DNA from: a bacterium
Lineage (GTDB): Bacteria > Planctomycetota > Planctomycetia > Planctomycetales > Planctomycetaceae
DNA length: 53,004 nt
Direction: 5' to 3'
Assembly: GCA_016124895.1 (NCBI GenBank)
Contig: WGMU01000136.1
Location: 1 to 53,004, forward strand
The position numbers and the translations under genes are program-made. Within the stretch, counting starts at the first letter, position 1, and every line of letters begins with the position of its first letter. Below the pieces are notes generated by a model. That model made no database searches and had not been told where the DNA came from. It was given only the letters and a program-made list of their open reading frames with translations. Positions 26,951-36,016 of the stretch are shown piece by piece.

Positions 26951-27234
26951 CGCATTCGCCTTTGCCGGGTTTGAGATTCTGACGAAACTCCCGTCAGTCG
27001 CCCCGCAGCGGGCCAGTTGGCACACCAGAACACTCTCATCAACCGCTTGTCCAATGTGAGTCACAGCGGGTTGCGTGGAGTCCCTCTTGACCGGGTTCTG
27101 CGATTCTGCGACAAGCCACGCCCTGCCTGACCGGCTGGCCGAGACTCCTCGACCAGTCGCCCGTCTGTTGCCGTTCGGCACCCGGAAATCTGCCGCAAAT
27201 CCCGCTTCAACGGAAGCATCGAAGCGAGTCTCCG

Positions 27235-29073
27235 ATGAAATCGACACGGATCCGTCGACGCTGTCTGCTGCCGCTCTCCTGTGTTCTGCTGCCATTCGTC
27301 TGCCTGGCCGGTTGCGCGAACTTTCAGGAAACGCGGGCCATCGAAGCGTTTACGCGAGCGCTGCAGGACGAGAATCTGGATGAGCTGAAGGAACGCACGT
27401 CAAACCGATTCGAGCAGAAAGCCCTGCGGCTGGCGGAATCGATCGACGACTTTGCTGTGCTGCGACTGCCCAAAGGAGACGTCGAGGTCCTCGACGTCGA
27501 GGACCTCAGCGATGTTGAGAAACGCGTCACTGTCAAGATCGGCAAGTCCGATGAGAAGCTGCGATACCGTCTGCTGCGTGAAGCTGGCTCGCGAAAATGG
27601 GTCGTTGACGACATCTATCTGAAGAAAAAGAAAGACGGCATTGTCTCGACTAAGCCAGTCACCGAACTGATGGACCTCGTCACAACTGTCAGGGAGTTTC
27701 TGGCGGCGTGGAGCGGCGGTGATCGCAACGAGATTCTCGAAGTTGCAACACCACATCTTGGCGAACTGCTCGCCTCGCTGCCGAGATCGTATCTGAACTA
27801 TCTGGCTGATCGAGTCATCGGTGACCGCGCGGGTGAAACGCGAATCCGTCCGGAAGCGCAAATGGACGACGACGTCGCCGTTGTGCGGCTCCCACGTAAA
27901 TCGGGGCAGATGATCATCTCGTTCGAGAAAACCGACGGACACTGGCTTGTCTCTGATCTGGCTGTCGAGTCCCGAAAGGATAATCAGCACGTCAGTTCGG
28001 TCGTGCAGTTCGCGACGGTTCTCGACTCGGCCGCGAAGTTTCTCGACGCGTACAACAAGGACGATAAAGCAGCTCTCGCCAGCGTTACGGACAAGTCCTT
28101 TTTCGAGCACAGTCTCGAACCAGCACGCCTCGAATCCGTCCCATTACCGACGGCTGAATCGTCGGCCGGCGACTTTCAGGTCAAACTTGAGAACGGGATT
28201 GCCGACCTGCTGATTCCGACGTCGACGGAACTGATCAAGCTGAGCCTGATCCGTATCGACAGCGAAGACGCCGCCACGCGCGACCGCTACCTGGTCGACG
28301 ACGTCACTCTGTACGAACTTGACGGTAACGAAGAGAAGCGTCTCTCTGCGCTGTTTCTGTCGCACGCGATGGTTGAACTCTTCGCCGAATCACTGTCGCT
28401 GCGGGACCTGCAGTCAGTCCGGCTGATGTCGACTCCGGACTTCCGCCAGCGAATCTGGAGCCTGCCCGGCATGGACGAACGGCTGATGATGCGACTACCA
28501 ATGCCCGAAGTCGAAAACGCCGTCCCTCAGGTTCAGACGACTGTCTTTATGGGACCAGTCACGGAAGTCACTGTCAGGCAGGGTTCGCGAAACCTGATTT
28601 ACGTTCTGCAGGACAGTAATGGCGAACTACTGATTGATGATGTTCTGTTGCCGGTCTTCGGTCGGCCCAACTCACTGAAGGTCACGTTTGATGCAATGAT
28701 TCCCGTCTATCTGTTCGCTCAGGCTCTGCAATCAGCAGACCGACCGCAGCTTCACGTGCTGTCGTCGCGCGACCTGAATACAACTGTGTGGCACGCGACT
28801 GAGCAGATTCCAATGATTGGAGTGAATCCGATCGAGTATCTGCAGGCCCCGTTGACCAGTATGGAACAGACTGATCGGCAGACCGTGCTGCGACTCGGCG
28901 ACGATCGGTTCGGCGCCCAGATCCTGCTGAATCGCGAGGGCGGTCAACTGGTTGTCGACGACATGCGGTTGATCTCTGGTCCCGAACTGCGACAGCGAGT
29001 CGACCTCAAAGAAGCGATGAAGATCGAGATTGCCCGGCAACGAGGAGACCGTCGCGTTCAGACGCAACGCTGA
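27235..29073 (+). CDS. Lipoprotein made of five tandem NTF2-like modules
   Basis: A 612-residue predicted lipoprotein: signal peptide with lipobox LAGC, lipidated Cys27. The rest is five copies of one module about 90-115 residues long. Each begins with a helix of the form 'F..A(L/W)...D...L' followed by a helical/strand region and ends on the strand W/Y-L/V-V/I-D/S-D-V/I/L. Those end strands are at about residues 121 (WVVDDIYL), 236 (WLVSDLAV), 351 (YLVDDVTL), 465 (LLIDDVLL) and 571 (LVVDDMRL), a spacing of 115, 115, 114 and 106. This is the outline of the SnoaL/NTF2-like (DUF4878-type) fold. Function unknown; the beaded arrangement suggests an outer-membrane or periplasmic binding scaffold. 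Confidence 0.85.
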   Translation: MKSTRIRRRCLLPLSCVLLPFVCLAGCANFQETRAIEAFTRALQDENLDELKERTSNRFEQKALRLAESIDDFAVLRLPKGDVEVLDVEDLSDVEKRVTVKIGKSDEKLRYRLLREAGSRKWVVDDIYLKKKKDGIVSTKPVTELMDLVTTVREFLAAWSGGDRNEILEVATPHLGELLASLPRSYLNYLADRVIGDRAGETRIRPEAQMDDDVAVVRLPRKSGQMIISFEKTDGHWLVSDLAVESRKDNQHVSSVVQFATVLDSAAKFLDAYNKDDKAALASVTDKSFFEHSLEPARLESVPLPTAESSAGDFQVKLENGIADLLIPTSTELIKLSLIRIDSEDAATRDRYLVDDVTLYELDGNEEKRLSALFLSHAMVELFAESLSLRDLQSVRLMSTPDFRQRIWSLPGMDERLMMRLPMPEVENAVPQVQTTVFMGPVTEVTVRQGSRNLIYVLQDSNGELLIDDVLLPVFGRPNSLKVTFDAMIPVYLFAQALQSADRPQLHVLSSRDLNTTVWHATEQIPMIGVNPIEYLQAPLTSMEQTDRQTVLRLGDDRFGAQILLNREGGQLVVDDMRLISGPELRQRVDLKEAMKIEIARQRGDRRVQTQR

Positions 29074-29381
29074 CCTTTCAGTCGTCACCCGCAGAGACCG
29101 TAGCACCCGTCCGTCTCCGCGGTGCCCAGCGTTCTGATGCGTGGCGAAAGACTCACCTCACTCTTCGCAGCCTTCCTGTTCAGCCAGGCTCACGGCAACG
29201 ATCTCAGAATCTCACGAAAGTCACCGTAAAAACGTTCAAAACTGGAGTTGATCAACTTCAGACAGCGCAGCTAAGTTCCGTTAACTGATGCATGAGGGGG
29301 ATTACAGTGGAGTTGCTGTGACCGGCATCAGTTTGTGTCTTTGCTCAATATGACGAGCGTTTAAACCAGGGAGTGAACACA
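29074..29381. other. Intergenic stretch
   Basis: A 308-base gap between the repeat lipoprotein and the DUF3467 gene. There are AT-richer parts near 29210-29280, where the promoter of the DUF3467 gene should lie, but I cannot point to convincing -35 and -10 boxes. No hairpin with a T run, RNA gene or repeat was seen. Confidence 0.5.
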
Positions 29382-29768
29382 GTGGCGAAAGAAAAAGAAG
29401 ACACCAAGAAGGATGAAGGCGCGGCCGCAACCGCAACGGAAGCTCCGGCTGCCGCAAGTGCTCCAGCTCCCGCCGCCGGTGGGCAGCAGGTTCAGCAGAC
29501 TCTGATCGTTGACGATTCCAATGTCAGCGCCGGCTATGCCAACTTCTGCCGCGTTTCGAGTACTCCTGAAGAACTGATTCTGGATCTCGGACTGAATCCG
29601 AATCCGTACGCGACCGGAGAAGTGACCGTCCCGGTCGGACAGCGCATCATCATGAATCACTTCACCGCGAAGCGATTGCTGAGCGCTCTGTCGATGGCTC
29701 TGCAGCGGCACGAGCAGGCTTTCGGCGTCCTGGAAACTGACGTCCGTCGGCGAGTCAAACGCGGCTAA
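29382..29768 (+). CDS. DUF3467 protein
   Basis: A 128-residue protein, read from the GTG at 29382 because CCAGGGAG lies eight bases before it; another GTG three codons upstream overlaps that site. Residues 1-40 are low complexity, Lys/Glu then Ala/Pro. The DUF3467 domain covers about 45-125: DDSNVSAGYANFCRVSSTPEELILDLGL, then FTAKRLLSALSMALQRHE. The family is small and cytoplasmic, its fold somewhat like the type II secretion and phage tail associated beta domains, with no proven function. It carries its own strong terminator and is monocistronic. Confidence 0.92.
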   Translation: MAKEKEDTKKDEGAAATATEAPAAASAPAPAAGGQQVQQTLIVDDSNVSAGYANFCRVSSTPEELILDLGLNPNPYATGEVTVPVGQRIIMNHFTAKRLLSALSMALQRHEQAFGVLETDVRRRVKRG

Positions 29769-29796
29769 CGCGAACACGTGCGTGCTGACAACAGAA

Positions 29797-29835
29797 AAGG
29801 CCGCCGCTTCAATCGAAGCGGCGGCCTTGTTTTCT
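29797..29835 (+). terminator. Strong hairpin terminator after DUF3467
   Basis: AAGGCCGCCGCTTC (29797-29810) pairs perfectly with GAAGCGGCGGCCTT (29815-29828) around the loop AATC and is followed by GTTTTCTG. The reverse strand carries a similar T run, so it could also stop leftward transcripts. Confidence 0.92.
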
Positions 29836-29891
29836 GCTGTTTCCAGTCAGTTCTGCTGTAACGGCATCAGTCTCGCAGAACCGACGCATCC

Positions 29892-29912
29892 GAGCCCTTA
29901 AAACAAGGGCTC
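29892..29912 (-). terminator. Hairpin downstream of the HU gene
   Basis: GAGCCCTT and AAGGGCTC (29892-29899 and 29905-29912) form an 8-base-pair stem with a 5-base AAAAC loop, 28 bases past the HU stop codon. It lacks a run of T after the stem on the minus strand, so termination is likely but not certain. Confidence 0.5.
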
Positions 29913-29939
29913 AGACGCTGCAGTACCCGCGATCCGAAA

Positions 29940-30275
29940 CTACTCGACCATATCCTTCAGCTTCTTGAGCGGACGAATCTTGATCGTCTGCGAAGCCGGC
30001 TTGGCCTTAAACATCTGCTCTTCGCCGGTGAAGGGATTCACGCCCTTACGTGCCGGTTTTGCGGGGTTGTACTTGGTCACGATCTTGCACAGACCAGGAA
30101 TCGTGAAATTCTTCGAATCGGTCTTCTTGCCTTTCGCCAGTTCTCCCGCAATGACGTTGCCCAGAGCGTCGAATACGCCCCCAACGTCCTTCCGGGACAG
30201 GCCGGTCGCTTCCGCGATCGCATTGTAGATTTCCGTCTTTGACAGTGGTTTGCCTGTCGCCGCCTGTTTTGCCAT
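29940..30275 (-). CDS. HU-family DNA-binding protein
   Basis: A 111-residue nucleoid protein. The start is the ATG at 30275 with AAAGGAT upstream, not the ATG ten codons earlier. After a Lys/Ala-rich lead it has the HU helices (LSKTEIYNAIAEATGLSRKD, GGVFDALGNVIAGELAKG) and the beta arm with the family's NPFTG motif, followed by a Lys/Arg-rich end (KAKPASQTIKIRPLKKLKDMVE). The extended C-terminus and the phrase AKPASQTIKIRPLKKLKD are typical of the planctomycetal HU variant. It binds DNA without sequence specificity and bends it. It sits alone between two hairpins. Confidence 0.95.
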   Translation of the reverse strand: MAKQAATGKPLSKTEIYNAIAEATGLSRKDVGGVFDALGNVIAGELAKGKKTDSKNFTIPGLCKIVTKYNPAKPARKGVNPFTGEEQMFKAKPASQTIKIRPLKKLKDMVE

Positions 30276-30648
30276 CTGAGCATCCTTTCGAATTGCTGGC
30301 ACCAAAAGAGAGTTGAATGTGTCAGAGTTCTTCGCAGCGTCGGTTGCTTCTCATGCTTTCGTGGTCTTCGCCACTCTGCATCTCATCGAAACCGTTCGTG
30401 GCTGCGAATTGCAGCGGATAAATAGGCTCTGGTCTCTCTCTCCGTCAACTAAGCCAGCGAAAATCCCCGGATTTCTCGGGGATTTGGAAATCCCGTGATC
30501 CCGGAACAATCACACCCTCTCCTGCGCAATCGACCGATCACGGCACCAGAGGCGCGACCAGTCAACATAGTCCCGTTTGCCCGCAGCAGCATTTAAGCTC
30601 GACGAAGTGAAGGCCACTGATCAAGACCGAACGATCACTCGCAGAGCG
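30276..30648. other. Intergenic stretch with one hairpin
   Basis: A 373-base gap containing the upstream region of the HU gene and the tail of the trpD/redoxin transcript. The HU promoter should lie within about 150 bases above 30275; TTATCC-type sequences near 30415-30425 are the only AT-rich candidate. A hairpin at 30461-30485 is listed separately. Confidence 0.5.
30461..30485 (-). terminator. Hairpin downstream of the trpD-redoxin pair
   Basis: AAATCCCCG (30461-30469) and CGGGGATTT (30477-30485) form a perfect 9-base-pair stem with loop GATTTCT. On the minus strand the stem runs straight into TTTTCGC. It lies 160 bases past the redoxin stop codon and could be the intrinsic terminator of that operon. 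Confidence 0.5.
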
Positions 30649-31278
30649 TCAGTCATACTCGATGTGACAGCCGATCGGCTTTGATTCCTGGACCTCGGGA
30701 TCCTGTTTCTTCAGCACGGCAGAGATCGCGTCACTGAGATACTGCTCGGTCACTTCGTCGGGAAACATCGAGTCGTCGATTGCACCCATGTAGGCAATCT
30801 TTCGTTCGCGATCGAGCACAAACACCTGCGGCGTCGCATACGCGCCATACTTGCGTCCGAGTTGCTGACTCTGATCCTGAAGATACGGAAACGGATACTT
30901 CTTTTCGTTCACGCGACGCGTCATTTCTTCGAGTCGATCCGCCTCAAATCGACTGACGCTGAGCAGCACAAACTGAACCGACTGTTTCCTCGTTTCGGCG
31001 GCGAGCTTCAGCAGCCGTTCTTCGTAAGCTTTCGCAACGGGGCAGTGATTGCAGAAGAAAACGACGACGACGATGTCGAACTGCTTCAGCGCTTCCAGCG
31101 AATGGCGTTTACCGTCCGCTCCTGGAAGATCTCTCCATGCGGGAGCTTTATCGCCAACGTTAAGAACCCGGTTGAACTTTGCAGCTCGAACCTGATCCAC
31201 CGGTGCCAGAGTCAGCAGCGAGACGATAACAATCAGCATCAGATCACAGAGTCTGATGTTCGGAGGCGACACTCTCAT
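30649..31278 (-). CDS. Exported redoxin (AhpC/TSA-type thioredoxin fold)
   Basis: A 209-residue protein, read from the ATG at 31278, which has GAGG eight bases upstream and gives a clean signal peptide (hydrophobic to residue 32, ending RAA). An upstream GTG that overlaps the trpD stop codon is possible, but it would bury the signal. After the signal come VGDKAPAW and the redox motif FFCNHCPVAKAYEERL (Cys76 and Cys79). A third cysteine ends the protein in IGCHIEYD (Cys204), as in a planctomycete group of thioredoxin-like proteins. It should be a periplasmic thiol-disulfide protein. It is co-directional with trpD, 44 bases after its stop codon, an unexpected partner. Confidence 0.9.
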   Translation of the reverse strand: MRVSPPNIRLCDLMLIVIVSLLTLAPVDQVRAAKFNRVLNVGDKAPAWRDLPGADGKRHSLEALKQFDIVVVVFFCNHCPVAKAYEERLLKLAAETRKQSVQFVLLSVSRFEADRLEEMTRRVNEKKYPFPYLQDQSQQLGRKYGAYATPQVFVLDRERKIAYMGAIDDSMFPDEVTEQYLSDAISAVLKKQDPEVQESKPIGCHIEYD

Positions 31279-31322
31279 CGGAAACCTCGCACAGAACGAG
31301 TCGTTGCCTGAAACAGCATCAT

Positions 31323-32357
31323 TCACGTGGCCAGCGACTGGGTAAACTCGACCAGCCGCTCAAGAACAGCCGCCGCATGCCCGTTGGCAATCGCGGCGTC
31401 CGCAAGCTCGGCACCGGCAACCGGCAGCGAAACACGTCCGGCAGCAACAAGAGCGGCGCCTGCGTTGGCGACCACAATGTCACGGTGAGGCCCGGTCTCG
31501 TTGTTCAGAATCCGTCGAATGACCGTAGCACTTTCGTCGACCGAGGCGACCTTCAGAGCGTCCGCCGAACATTCCGGCAGCCCAAAATCACCCGAGGTCC
31601 ATTCGTGCCGGGATACGCTGTCGGTCGAAACTTCAAATACCGACGTTGTGCCCCACAGACTGACTTCGTCGAGTTCGTCGTTGCCGCACACGACCAGCGT
31701 TTTCACACAGCCGAGTTCTGCCAGAGCCAGCGCAAGCTTCTCAGCGAATTCAATGCGATTTGCACCAAGCAACTGAAAACTCGCGCCGGCCGGATTTGTC
31801 AGAGGGCCCAGCAGGTTGAAGATCGTCCGAAAGCCGAGAACCCGACGCACAGGGACAACATGTCTCATCGCCGAGTGCAGCAGCGGAGCGAAACAGAAAC
31901 CGATGCCGATTTCGTCAATACAGCGCCCGACCTGCTCAGGACTGAGTTGCAGGTTGACGTTCAGTGCTTCAAGTACGTCTGCCGAGCCGCTTGAACTCGA
32001 CACACTGCGGTTGCCGTGCTTCGCGACCGGCACTCCGCAGGCCGCTGCAACAAAAGCCGTCGCCGTGCTGATATTAAACGTACACAGACCGTCACCGCCG
32101 GTTCCGCAGGTATCGAGCAGCCCTGCACTCTGAACAGGAATCCGTGTCGCACGCTGCCGCATTATGCTGGCGGCACCGGCGATTTCGTCGACTGTTTCGC
32201 CACCGGCACGTACTCGCAGTCCAGTCAACAGCGCGGCGATTTCGGCATCTGCGCATTCACCGTCCATCAGCGCCGCGAAAGCAGCTTCGGTCTGCAATCG
32301 AGACACCGACTCGCCGCGGAATACCTGCTCCATTGCCTGACTGATCGCCGGGTGCAT
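31323..32357 (-). CDS. trpD: Anthranilate phosphoribosyltransferase
   Basis: A 344-residue enzyme, the normal TrpD length, started at the ATG of MHPAISQAMEQVF with GAAAGGCGAG upstream; a further 71 open codons upstream are not family-like. It joins anthranilate to phosphoribosyl pyrophosphate in tryptophan synthesis. Visible signatures are the helical N-terminus with AALLTGLRVRAGGET, the glycine loop DTCGTGGDG, the phosphate-binding KHGNRSVSSSSGSADVLE, the metal-binding DELDEVSL and NLLGPLTNPAGA. No other trp gene is in the window, so the pathway is dispersed in this genome. The redoxin gene follows. Confidence 0.97.
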   Translation of the reverse strand: MHPAISQAMEQVFRGESVSRLQTEAAFAALMDGECADAEIAALLTGLRVRAGGETVDEIAGAASIMRQRATRIPVQSAGLLDTCGTGGDGLCTFNISTATAFVAAACGVPVAKHGNRSVSSSSGSADVLEALNVNLQLSPEQVGRCIDEIGIGFCFAPLLHSAMRHVVPVRRVLGFRTIFNLLGPLTNPAGASFQLLGANRIEFAEKLALALAELGCVKTLVVCGNDELDEVSLWGTTSVFEVSTDSVSRHEWTSGDFGLPECSADALKVASVDESATVIRRILNNETGPHRDIVVANAGAALVAAGRVSLPVAGAELADAAIANGHAAAVLERLVEFTQSLAT

Positions 32358-33033
32358 CACTCGCCTTTCTCTACTCGCAGACAGAGACTCGCGGCACTGC
32401 TGCCTCCGGTCGAAAGCGTCCGTCGGCAAAAACTGGCGAGTATTGGGGCTGCAGCTTCCGGCGTCGAGTCTCGGCGCCAGTTGAATCCGTAAAGCCACAG
32501 GTCCGCGAGTGAATGGATCAGCGTGTTCCGGCAGAATCTTCGAGAGGCCTGATGCTTGCCAGATGGCCACAGGCTCTGCCCGCGCAAAAGAATCGCCGTC
32601 ACCGTTCAGAGGGGGGCGAACGATGACGGCGATCGCGGGAACGTGAACGGAGTCGAGGACGAACTCAACGAGGGCGAATCAGAGTTGAGATCACGGACAA
32701 TGGGCGTGTCAGCGCGACTCAAACCGGCGATCAGGAAGCTTCAGCTCAGAGCGAGGTGCCGGGTTCAGATTGTCCTTTTCTCCGTTCACAAGGGCAGAAA
32801 GGGATATCGGATTTTCTATCGCTGGAATCGACTGGATTCCGTGGCTTCGCCGTTAAGTCGATTGTGCATCGTCTCACGGATGAACGTGCCGCATCGCCTG
32901 TGAGGGTTGTCACGCCGCCCCGCAATCGAGACGCTCAGCACCTGGTCATTTCAGGCAGCCGTGCAGATCACCCGCAATCGATCTCAAAACGCGCTGAACG
33001 CCCTCAATTGCAGAGCAGGGACTGCCACGTCCA
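32358..33033. other. Long intergenic stretch between divergent genes
   Basis: About 675 bases between the starts of trpD and the CPBP protease gene. Open frames in it have no ribosome-binding site and no recognisable protein signature. It should contain both promoters, but I cannot pick convincing boxes. No trp leader peptide or attenuator hairpin was noticed upstream of trpD. Confidence 0.5.
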
Positions 33034-33663
33034 ATGAACCCCTCTGAGCCGGAAGCCATACAGCAGCCAGCATTCACTGACACGCGTACCCCAGACACCG
33101 AATGGCGGACAGTGCTGCGTCTGTCGACGACTTTGTTTGCTGTATCAACTGGCCTGTCGCTTCTTGGATCGAAGTTGCTGGCTGTTCCGCTTCTTGAGCT
33201 GTCCGACCTGCAACCTCACGCCATCACCGCGGGGTTGATCGCCTCTGCCCCGCTGTTGATCGGGCTGTTTCTGCTTCGCCGCTCACAAAGTCACTGGGAG
33301 CGTCAATTGTGGGAAGTCCCCGTCGAATTGCTCGGTCCAGCGTTATGCAGTAGTTCACAAATCGGGCGGGCGGGGGTCGCCTTGATGGCAGGCGTTGGAG
33401 AGGAACTGCTGTTCCGCGGGTTGCTGCAGAACTGGCTGGAACCAGTGAGTCTGACGGCGGCACTGATTCTGCCGAATATCGCGTTCGGACTGCTCCACTG
33501 CATGAATACCGCCTATGCCGTCGCTGCGGGAATTACCGGCTTGTACTTCAGCATCCTCGTTCAGTTCGTGCCTGAAGTATCGCTGTTTTCGCTGATGGTC
33601 GCACACGCGTTCTATGATTTCATCGCTCTCAATTGTCTCACCGATGCGGCTCGCCGTCGCTGA
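33034..33663 (+). CDS. CPBP family intramembrane glutamic protease
   Basis: A 209-residue membrane protein with five or six hydrophobic segments. The conserved CPBP (Abi/CAAX protease) motifs are present: GEELLFRGLLQNW (motif 1, Glu-Glu-x3-Arg), FGLLHCMN (motif 2) and LMVAHAFYDFIAL (motif 3 His...Asn/Asp). All catalytic residues are therefore in place. Relatives cleave signal peptides, process bacteriocins or give phage immunity; there is no partner here to suggest which. The neighbours are an unrelated trpD and a pseudopilin gene. Confidence 0.92.
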   Translation: MNPSEPEAIQQPAFTDTRTPDTEWRTVLRLSTTLFAVSTGLSLLGSKLLAVPLLELSDLQPHAITAGLIASAPLLIGLFLLRRSQSHWERQLWEVPVELLGPALCSSSQIGRAGVALMAGVGEELLFRGLLQNWLEPVSLTAALILPNIAFGLLHCMNTAYAVAAGITGLYFSILVQFVPEVSLFSLMVAHAFYDFIALNCLTDAARRR

Positions 33664-33726
33664 GCGAGACTAACGCAAATCCATCGTTTCAGTGCCGCAC
33701 TGCATCGCAAGGCTGCCTGATTCTTG

Positions 33727-33756
33727 TTGACGGCTTGATTTCACGGGCTGTAGCAT
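33727..33756 (+). promoter_or_regulatory. Possible sigma-70 type promoter of the DUF1559 gene
   Basis: TTGACG (33727-33732) and TAGCAT (33751-33756) are separated by 18 bases and lie about 80 bases upstream of the DUF1559 start. Five of six and four of six consensus bases match. Judged by eye only. Confidence 0.3.
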
Positions 33757-33836
33757 CAGCCACCTGTTTCGTGTGTTGGCATTGCCTGACAGGTCCGCCT
33801 GCCATTTGAAACTATCTGTTCTGAGGAGTCTGAGTC

Positions 33837-34916
33837 ATGCTTCGTCGCCGCGGTTTTACGCTGATTGAATTGCTGGTGGTCATCGCGATCATCGCAATTC
33901 TCGTCGCCCTGCTTCTACCTGCGGTGCAACGCGCCCGTGAGTCAGCTCGTCGCAACGAATGCCGGAACAATCTGAAACAGATTGGCCTGGCGCTCCACAA
34001 CTACCACGAAGCGCACAACGTTTTCCCGCCCGGCATGATCTCGTCGGTTCCTATCCCCAACCCTCCCGTCGCGACAACTCCGCAGCGAGCCAGTCCACAG
34101 GAAGCGTTTCTGCAGAACAACAACGGGATCACCTTTCACGGCCAGAGCTGGATGTTTCATCTGCTTCCTGAGATTGAACAGACGCAGCTCTATCAGACCT
34201 GGAATCCAAACCACAACGTCTGGCTGAACACGGTTGCGCCCAGCATGATCACTGTGACCACTACGGTCGGCAGTAAGTACGCCGTCGGACTTCAGGCAGC
34301 TCAGACGGACATCAAGTATTTTTACTGCCCGACCCGTCGTAACGTTATGCAGCGTGATCGGTATCAGTTCGTCCGGACGGTTGACCCGACTGTCACCAGA
34401 GGCGGCAATGATTATGTCGGCTGTGCCGGTTCCGGCTGGGCGTTTGACAACAGCTCGCCGACAAACGCTCAAACCTATCGTGCCATGTACAACCTGACGC
34501 CTGCCAATCTGGCGAATCCGTCGGTCGCCCTGACGTATATTCCGCAAAGCCAGAATCGTGGCGTCTTTTATCCCAACAGTTCAAACACGTTTGCCAGCCT
34601 GAGTGACGGCACATCGAATGTCATCATGGTCGGCGAAAAACAGATGTTGAATGTGAACCTTGCTGTCCTCAATTTCCCTGACCGCCAGAGTGACGATGGC
34701 TGGGCGTGGGGCGGCTCCGCGACGATGTTTTCAGCCCGGCATGGCATCAACAAAGGCCTGCACTTTGCTGGCGCCGGCAGCGATCATGGCTCTCTGGCGT
34801 TCTTCCTGTTTGGCGATGGTTCAGTGCATTCAATCGGCGAGAACGTCAACATTACGACCTTCCAGAACCTCGGCTCGATCGGCGACGGCTTTAAGATCAA
34901 CCAGAACTCGTTCTGA
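33837..34916 (+). CDS. DUF1559 protein with type IV pilin-like N-terminus
   Basis: A 359-residue planctomycete-type pseudopilin. It begins with the prepilin peptidase motif [20 protein letters not shown], cut after the Gly and methylated on Phe in the classical system. Then come [17 protein letters not shown] and [13 protein letters not shown], the DUF1559 hallmark. Near the C-terminus is the H...[20 protein letters not shown] segment characteristic of the family. Dozens of copies per genome are usual in this phylum, mostly outside pilus operons, and their function is unknown. It carries its own terminator and is probably monocistronic. Confidence 0.97.
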   Translation: MLRRRGFTLIELLVVIAIIAILVALLLPAVQRARESARRNECRNNLKQIGLALHNYHEAHNVFPPGMISSVPIPNPPVATTPQRASPQEAFLQNNNGITFHGQSWMFHLLPEIEQTQLYQTWNPNHNVWLNTVAPSMITVTTTVGSKYAVGLQAAQTDIKYFYCPTRRNVMQRDRYQFVRTVDPTVTRGGNDYVGCAGSGWAFDNSSPTNAQTYRAMYNLTPANLANPSVALTYIPQSQNRGVFYPNSSNTFASLSDGTSNVIMVGEKQMLNVNLAVLNFPDRQSDDGWAWGGSATMFSARHGINKGLHFAGAGSDHGSLAFFLFGDGSVHSIGENVNITTFQNLGSIGDGFKINQNSF

Positions 34917-34945
34917 TCCAGGCACCGATCGGCACAGCAACCTCA

Positions 34946-34985
34946 GGACTCTGGTTCACCCAGCCGAACCAGAGTCCTTTTTTGC
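34946..34985 (+). terminator. Intrinsic terminator after the DUF1559 gene
   Basis: GGACTCTGGTTC (34946-34957) pairs perfectly with GAACCAGAGTCC (34966-34977) around an 8-base loop, followed immediately by TTTTTTTGC. A textbook rho-independent terminator. Confidence 0.95.
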
Positions 34986-35078
34986 ATAGAGCTGCAATCG
35001 AGCCTTCTCACGACAGCGGACGCAGCTTCTCTCCCGAACGAGTGACTCGCGACGGAAGATTGATTTACGGAGTTCCTC

Positions 35079-35936
35079 ATGTCGATTCGCGTCAAGTGCG
35101 AGGAGTGCGGAGTCGCACTGAAAATCAAAGACGAACTGGCCGGCCAGAAGGGTACATGTCCGCAATGCAAGGCTCCGCTTCAGATTCCCGCGCTGAACGA
35201 GGAATCAACACCGGCTGTCGAAAAGCCGCCCGCTAAGCCGGAACCCAAAGAAGTCAGCGAAGAAGAGGCAATCTTCGGGAAAGGCTTTTTTGAAGCGTCA
35301 ACTCCGCCGCCACGACCACGCACACTCGACCTTTCGTCTGATGACGACGACATGCCCGGACCGGCGAAAACGCCATCCTCGCCGAAAAAATCAAAACCGG
35401 CCGCAACTGGGTTCACGGCTGCAAAGCCACAAACAACCGAAAACGCTGCCGACATTGCCAGCACCCTGCTGTCAAAAACCGGTAAGAAAAATCGCCCGGA
35501 AGACGAACAGGAGCCGGGCAGGGACAAGGTCGAATACGACTTTTCGGAGCTGAAGTACCTGCTGAAGACCCGCGTTCTGCCTGCAATCGGTGCGATACTC
35601 GCCTGCATTCCGCTCTATTTCCTGATCGATTCGTCGATGGGTAGCGGCCCGACTTTGCCTCCCCTGGCTGAGGTAAAAGGACGGGTCACCGTCGACGGAT
35701 CACCATTTCCCGCGATGCTGCTCTTCTTCCCTGCTGACAGCAATACGGAAGGCTCGGGCTCGATCGGACAGTGTGCTCCGGACGGAACTTATGAAGTGTT
35801 TTACAACGCCGATCACAAAGGAGCTGTCATCGGGTCCAACACAGTGCGCATTACCGCCGGCGCTCTGAAGGTCGAAGAAACACGGGACATTGTTGAAGGG
35901 CCGAACGAGTTCAACTTTGACCTCATGTCGCAATAA
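35079..35936 (+). CDS. Zinc-ribbon membrane protein with a transthyretin-like C-terminal domain
   Basis: A 285-residue planctomycete protein with GGAG seven bases before its ATG. The N-terminus is a zinc ribbon (Cys7, Cys10, Cys27, Cys30 in CEECGVALKI...GTCPQCKAPL). Next is a disordered, Lys/Pro/Ser-rich cytoplasmic linker to about residue 160, then one transmembrane helix (about 167-186). The C-terminal domain from residue 193 resembles the carboxypeptidase-regulatory/transthyretin-like fold seen in planctomycete surface proteins: VKGRVTVDGSPFPAMLLFFPAD, then GTYEVFYNAD. The ribbon faces the cytoplasm, the beta domain the periplasm. The link between them is unexplained. A hairpin follows. 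Confidence 0.88.
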   Translation: MSIRVKCEECGVALKIKDELAGQKGTCPQCKAPLQIPALNEESTPAVEKPPAKPEPKEVSEEEAIFGKGFFEASTPPPRPRTLDLSSDDDDMPGPAKTPSSPKKSKPAATGFTAAKPQTTENAADIASTLLSKTGKKNRPEDEQEPGRDKVEYDFSELKYLLKTRVLPAIGAILACIPLYFLIDSSMGSGPTLPPLAEVKGRVTVDGSPFPAMLLFFPADSNTEGSGSIGQCAPDGTYEVFYNADHKGAVIGSNTVRITAGALKVEETRDIVEGPNEFNFDLMSQ

Positions 35937-35953
35937 CCCGACTCCGAGCGAAC

Positions 35954-35997
35954 GTCGCCGGTGGACACATCGCATCGCTGGTCGTACCACCGGCGAC
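35954..35997 (+). terminator. Inverted repeat after the zinc-ribbon gene
   Basis: GTCGCCGGTGG (35954-35964) and CCACCGGCGAC (35987-35997) are perfect 11-base arms with a 22-base loop, starting 18 bases after the stop codon. No T run follows, so it may be a stem that protects the mRNA end or a weak terminator. The next start codon is only 20 bases away. Confidence 0.5.
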
Positions 35998-36016
35998 GAA
36001 AGAAAGTCACTCAGGA

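Noticed and set aside
25883-26974. 363-codon open frame antisense to the radical SAM gene
   Set aside because: The radical SAM frame has the CxxxCxxC motif and a good start; this frame has neither.
32556-32903. 115-codon open frame between trpD and the CPBP gene
   Set aside because: No ribosome-binding site, mixed-composition product, no conserved motif.
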